Source: Mangrovibacterium sp047972415
GTDB lineage: Bacteria > Bacteroidota > Bacteroidia > Bacteroidales > Prolixibacteraceae
NCBI GenBank assembly: GCA_047972415.1
Contig: JBKEAN010000140.1
Coordinates: 1-18,417 of the forward strand
Direction: 5' to 3'
DNA: 18,417 nt
Positions 15,233-18,417 of the stretch are shown here, in pieces. The translations under genes were made by a program, and so were the position numbers. Under the pieces are notes generated by a model. The model had not been told where the DNA came from and did no database searches. It saw nothing but the letters and a program-made list of their open reading frames with translations. Each line of letters opens with the position of its first letter. Position 1 is the first letter of the stretch.

Positions 15233-18218
15233 TTAGAAACTTAAATTCACTTTAAATCCATAAGATCTTAATGAAGGGAAATTTGTATTTTCTATCCAAC
15301 TGTCATTTCCAGTGCCTAATAGCGATTCTGAGTCGATATTTTTAATCGTTTTGTAGATATAGAACAAGTTTCTGGCGGTAAGACCAACAGATAGTTTTTG
15401 CATTTTAAGTTGTTGTGCGATACTCTTCGGGAAAGTGTAATTTATTGCAACTTCTCTGAACTTGATATAGTCGTTCTTTTTAATCTGGTCCGGCTGCCAA
15501 CCTGTTGATAGATCATGAAGGAAAGTTGAATAATAATTGACAGCAGAAACAATAATATCGTTTTCTGTACCATCAGATTTTACACCCGGTAATATCATAC
15601 CATCATTACGCTCACGCGTTGTTCCATCACTAAGTGTTTCTGTCCATGTTAGACCCCCATGTCCAGGGCGTCCTTTTAGAGTTTCTTTGGTCAATCCATT
15701 TCCCATCAGGTAATAATTTGAGTAGGAAAGTACTTTGCCTCCAAATTTATAGTCAACAGCTCCCATAATATTCAGCATTCCCCAATTTCCTTTGAAATAG
15801 AGGTTAGTAGTAACCCCACCAAAAAAGTCAGTATTTGTACTGCCAAGGCAAATTTCATCATCCGGATCAGTCGATAAATAATACAGACCATTATCATTTA
15901 CCATTCTATTACCATTGTCGTCACGTGCGTAGTCCTGTGTCCAGAGAGTATTCATTCGTTCGCCTTCTGCTTTTCGTCTGATTAGGCTTCCTACACTCTC
16001 ATTCTTTTGTGTTACGCCAGGATATAGCTTTTTAATTTTATCCCATTGTTTTGAGAGAGTACCTGACAGTTCCCATCTAAATGGTCCCGCATCTACCAAT
16101 GCTCCATTTATGAATAGTTCCATTCCTTGGTTGTTTATTTCACCTGCATTTATACGAATTTGGCTAGCCCCTGAAGACGGAGGAATGGGTAAACCCATAA
16201 TCTGGTCGTACCAAGTAGCATTGTAATAATTCAGGTTCAGTTCCAATCGGTTGCCTTCGAACATTCTTAAATTTGTACCAATTTCGTATTCTCTTTTTCT
16301 CTCAGGTTTTAAATCACCTGCGAACAAGTCGGTTGGTCCGGTAACGTCATTTACGTTCGTGTTGGGAGATGGCAACGTGGACATGCTATAAGTTTTTAGA
16401 GCGTAGTATCTGCTAGCCGGGCGGCCTACGTCTGCCCATGAAACATAGAATTTACCGTGATTTATGACAGGAATTGAGAATGTTTCAGTAAAGTTCCATG
16501 TAAAGGACGCTCCGGGATAAAAATAAGAGCGGTTAGACTTCGGTAGAGTTGATGCCCAGTCATTACGAGCCTGGAACTCGAGAATATATTCCATTCCCCA
16601 TGAGACAGTACCCTGTCCCAGAACACTATAGAGTGTTTCATTTTCCTGATCGTAGCCTGAAACATAGCTGTCATAGCTTGCTGGCCATACTGTGGCATTC
16701 GATAAAGACCAGAATCCAGGGAACTTACTGTTACCTCTTGTTCCCACATTCACGTTGTTATAATCGATAGACCGGAAGGCAGAACCTGCAAAAGCAAACA
16801 CATTTAATCTGTCATCCATAAATGACTTATTAAAATTTAGATATGCCTCGTAGTTCTGAATAACATTTCGTTGCCGCTGAAAACTGAACTTTCCTCCTTC
16901 CCAACCACCTGTTTCTTCATTTTGGCGATAGGGTAATTCTTTCGCCGAAATGTCGGTGTCTGTATAATTCAAGCCACCTTGTGCGACTAAGCTTATGGTT
17001 GGAGAAAATGTAAAGGTAGTTTTTACTGAAGTAATAGAGTTAATACGTTTATCGTTATGTCGATTTTTGTTCATATTCCAAAGCAAAGGGAATAAACCGG
17101 TCGATCCGACAAACGCATCTGGATAGCCCCATCCATCCCCGTCTAAATCTGCTAAGGTGCCCAGTTCTCTCATGTACCCATTTTCGTCAACATATTGCGT
17201 CATTGCCGTTTTTATATCATAATCGCGATTGAATGTTCCCCATGCAATCAGGTGTTGGATATTTGACATACGATTTTGCGAAGATGTGTGATAAAAATTT
17301 TGGGTGATTTCAAATTTTGCAAATTTGGAAACTTCCATCTGCCCACTAAAACTAACAGTGTTTCTTGTTTGACGTTGATTTGGGGTAATACCATCATATT
17401 CATAATTTGTATAAGATAACCGCATGTTACCTTTTTCGCCTCCCCCTTGAATTGAAGCTTGGACGTTGCGCGAAGACCCATTGTTAAAAAGGTCTAGATA
17501 ATTGTTTTTATAGGGTAAATACTGGCGAGTTGACCCGTCGAAAAATTTTATAGGACTCCCGTCAAAAGCAGGGCCAAAGTTTTGGCGGTTACTAACCGTC
17601 CGGCGGATAGTTTCTTCATCATCTTCCCAATCATAAGAGTATTCATTTGTTCCGGAACCAAATTCATTTTGAAAATTAATATATGATGTGGGAACAAAAA
17701 CTTCTTGGCCGTATGTAAGTTGAACTCCAAGACCACGGGTTCCTTTCCCGCTCTTAGTAGTTATTAATACAACACCATTAGCTCCTGCACTACCGTATAA
17801 AACAGATGCTTTTGCACCTTTTAGGATTTCCATGGATTCGATATCTTCCAGGTTTATATCGTTTATTGCAGATCCGAAATCAAACGAATTCAGAGGATCA
17901 TAACCCCGTGTAGCCATACTTGATTCTGTGTCATATACTGGAACGCCGTCACTACAACTTCATCAACGCCAACAGCGTCGGTTTCCATGGTTACGTCAAT
18001 TGCAGAGCGCCCGCTAATAGGTTGCTCCAGGGTTTTCATTCCAACAAATGAAAACACGAGGACAGCATCGGCTTTTGAAACTTTCAGGGAATACTTGCCA
18101 TCCATGTCGCTGGTAGTCCCGGTAGCAGTCCCCTTTTGTACGATAGAGACTCCAGGGATTCCCAAGCCATCCGAATCAATAACCTTCCCGGTTATTGTTT
18201 GTTGTGCATATGTACTGC
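15233..18218 (-). pseudogene. Broken SusC/RagA TonB-dependent receptor: 5' end lost to an IS, plus internal frameshifting deletion
   Basis: A SusC-family outer-membrane transporter in two frames. The first fragment (~18218 to 17890) encodes the end of a signal peptide (LLGSTYAQQ), a carboxypeptidase-regulatory-like domain (ITGKVIDSDGLGIPGVSI to VGMKTLEQP) and the DEVVVTA motif, then runs into a stop. The second frame, open to 15233, resumes at DGVPVYDTESS, continues the plug domain (INLEDIESMEILKGAKASVL, ANGVVLITTKSGKG) and holds the complete 22-strand barrel, ending in SYGFKVNLSF. About 80-90 residues of plug normally between DEVVVTA and DGVP, including the RG signature region, are missing. 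No start codon precedes the first fragment: an in-frame stop and IS sequence lie upstream. The C-terminal ~900 residues are otherwise undamaged, so the breaks look recent. Confidence 0.88.
17941..17951 (-). other. Deletion junction inside susC
   Basis: On the minus strand, the bases GTGACGGCGTT read V-T-A in the upstream frame (end of DEVVVTA) and D-G-V in the downstream frame (start of DGVPV). The heptamer GACGGCG is thus consistent with both edges of a lost segment. This is the pattern left by deletion between short direct repeats, here of roughly 250 bp judged from usual SusC spacing, with a shift of frame. Confidence 0.6.
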
Positions 18219-18222
18219 CTAG

Positions 18223-18417
18223 GAGTCTGTCGGGCTTTGCAGAGGGCTGGAAAAATTAGTATTTTCAGGCATGAAGAAATTTATAGGAGCAGACCGTGAA
18301 CAGCGGATGTTAATGCCATATGACCTGGGCGATTGGCTACCGGAAGATCACCTGGCGCGTTTTATCGTAGATATTGTTGACAAGCTGGATTTTAATCACA
18401 TATACATAAAATACAAA
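18223..18417 (+). mobile_element. Left end of an IS1182-like insertion sequence
   Basis: Susc-like coding sequence stops making sense upstream of LLGSTYAQQ (about 18218-18230), and a transposase start follows at 18271. The left IS edge therefore falls in 18218-18235. A CTAG palindrome at 18219-18222 is a possible target site. The right end, terminal inverted repeat partner and target duplication are outside the window, so the exact edge is not fixed. Confidence 0.7.
18271..18417 (+). CDS. IS1182-family transposase, N-terminal fragment (runs off right edge)
   Basis: Forty-nine residues are visible from the ATG at 18271, open to the last base. The segment MLMPYDLGDWLPEDHLARFI and the following VDIVDKLDF match the conserved N-terminus of IS1182-family (DDE, IS5/IS4-like) transposases, in which a Pro-rich start leads to the WLPEDHLARFI motif. 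The catalytic core is beyond the edge, so activity cannot be judged. It is divergent from the broken susC gene, whose 5' end it displaced. Confidence 0.85.
   Translation, partial: MKKFIGADREQRMLMPYDLGDWLPEDHLARFIVDIVDKLDFNHIYIKYK

Noticed and set aside
17890..18165. Separate small protein of 91 codons
   Set aside because: It is the N-terminal fragment of the broken susC: carboxypeptidase-like domain and DEVVVTA motif, ending at the frameshift.
1..18417. CRISPR arrays, tRNA or rRNA genes, phage or defence modules
   Set aside because: No regularly spaced repeats, tRNA-like cloverleaf or rRNA sequence was noticed, and every long frame is accounted for by a metabolic, transport, regulatory or IS gene.

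Overview
The window looks like a chromosomal segment of a Bacteroidota bacterium, probably an anaerobe or facultative anaerobe of the Marinilabiliales/Bacteroidales kind. The evidence is a SusC/SusD pair, several promoter -7 elements of the Bacteroidota form TAnnTTTG, an NrfHA ammonifying nitrite reductase and a four-subunit 2-oxoacid:ferredoxin oxidoreductase. No rRNA, tRNA or CRISPR array was seen, so the lineage is an inference from gene content.

Layout. (1) 1-2109, minus strand: nrfH then nrfA (its last codons lie beyond the left edge), for respiratory reduction of nitrite to ammonium. (2) 2110-2369: a divergent control region with a Crp/Fnr-type palindrome on the nrf side and a TAnnTTTG promoter on the other. 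(3) 2370-3629, plus: a DcaP-like outer-membrane porin, closed by a hairpin terminator. (4) 3765-7149, plus: prephenate dehydratase, an atypical flavodoxin, a class I/II aminotransferase and a Crp/Fnr-family regulator. (5) 7342-10055, plus: the delta, alpha, beta and gamma subunits of a VOR/KOR-type 2-oxoacid:ferredoxin oxidoreductase, tightly packed and ended by a strong bidirectional terminator. (6) 10176-11857, minus: a DUF432-like protein and an MscS-type channel. (7) 11982-13199, minus: a ROK-family regulator. (8) 13404-18218, minus: a more AT-rich SusD/SusC pair. SusD is intact, but susC has lost its start to an IS1182-like insertion and carries an internal deletion with a frameshift. (9) 18223 to the right edge, plus: the left end of that IS with its transposase start.

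How the parts may work together. The core block (4-5) places phenylpyruvate synthesis, a transaminase, a CoA- and ferredoxin-dependent 2-oxoacid oxidoreductase and two small electron carriers side by side. This would suit interconversion of amino acids, 2-oxoacids and acyl-CoAs (oxidative fermentation or reductive carboxylation). The Crp/Fnr regulator sits between the two halves. Inverted repeats of the form TG(T/C)AAC-N4-GTT(A/G)C lie at exactly the same distance (29.5 bp from repeat centre to first base of the -7 box) upstream of both nrfHA and the oxidoreductase operon, which suggests one regulator for nitrite respiration and 2-oxoacid oxidation.

I see no wholly new defence or mobile system. 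The best leads are the shared operator geometry, the pheA-flavodoxin-aminotransferase-oxidoreductase linkage, the unusual flavodoxin phosphate loop and the doubly broken susC next to an intact susD.
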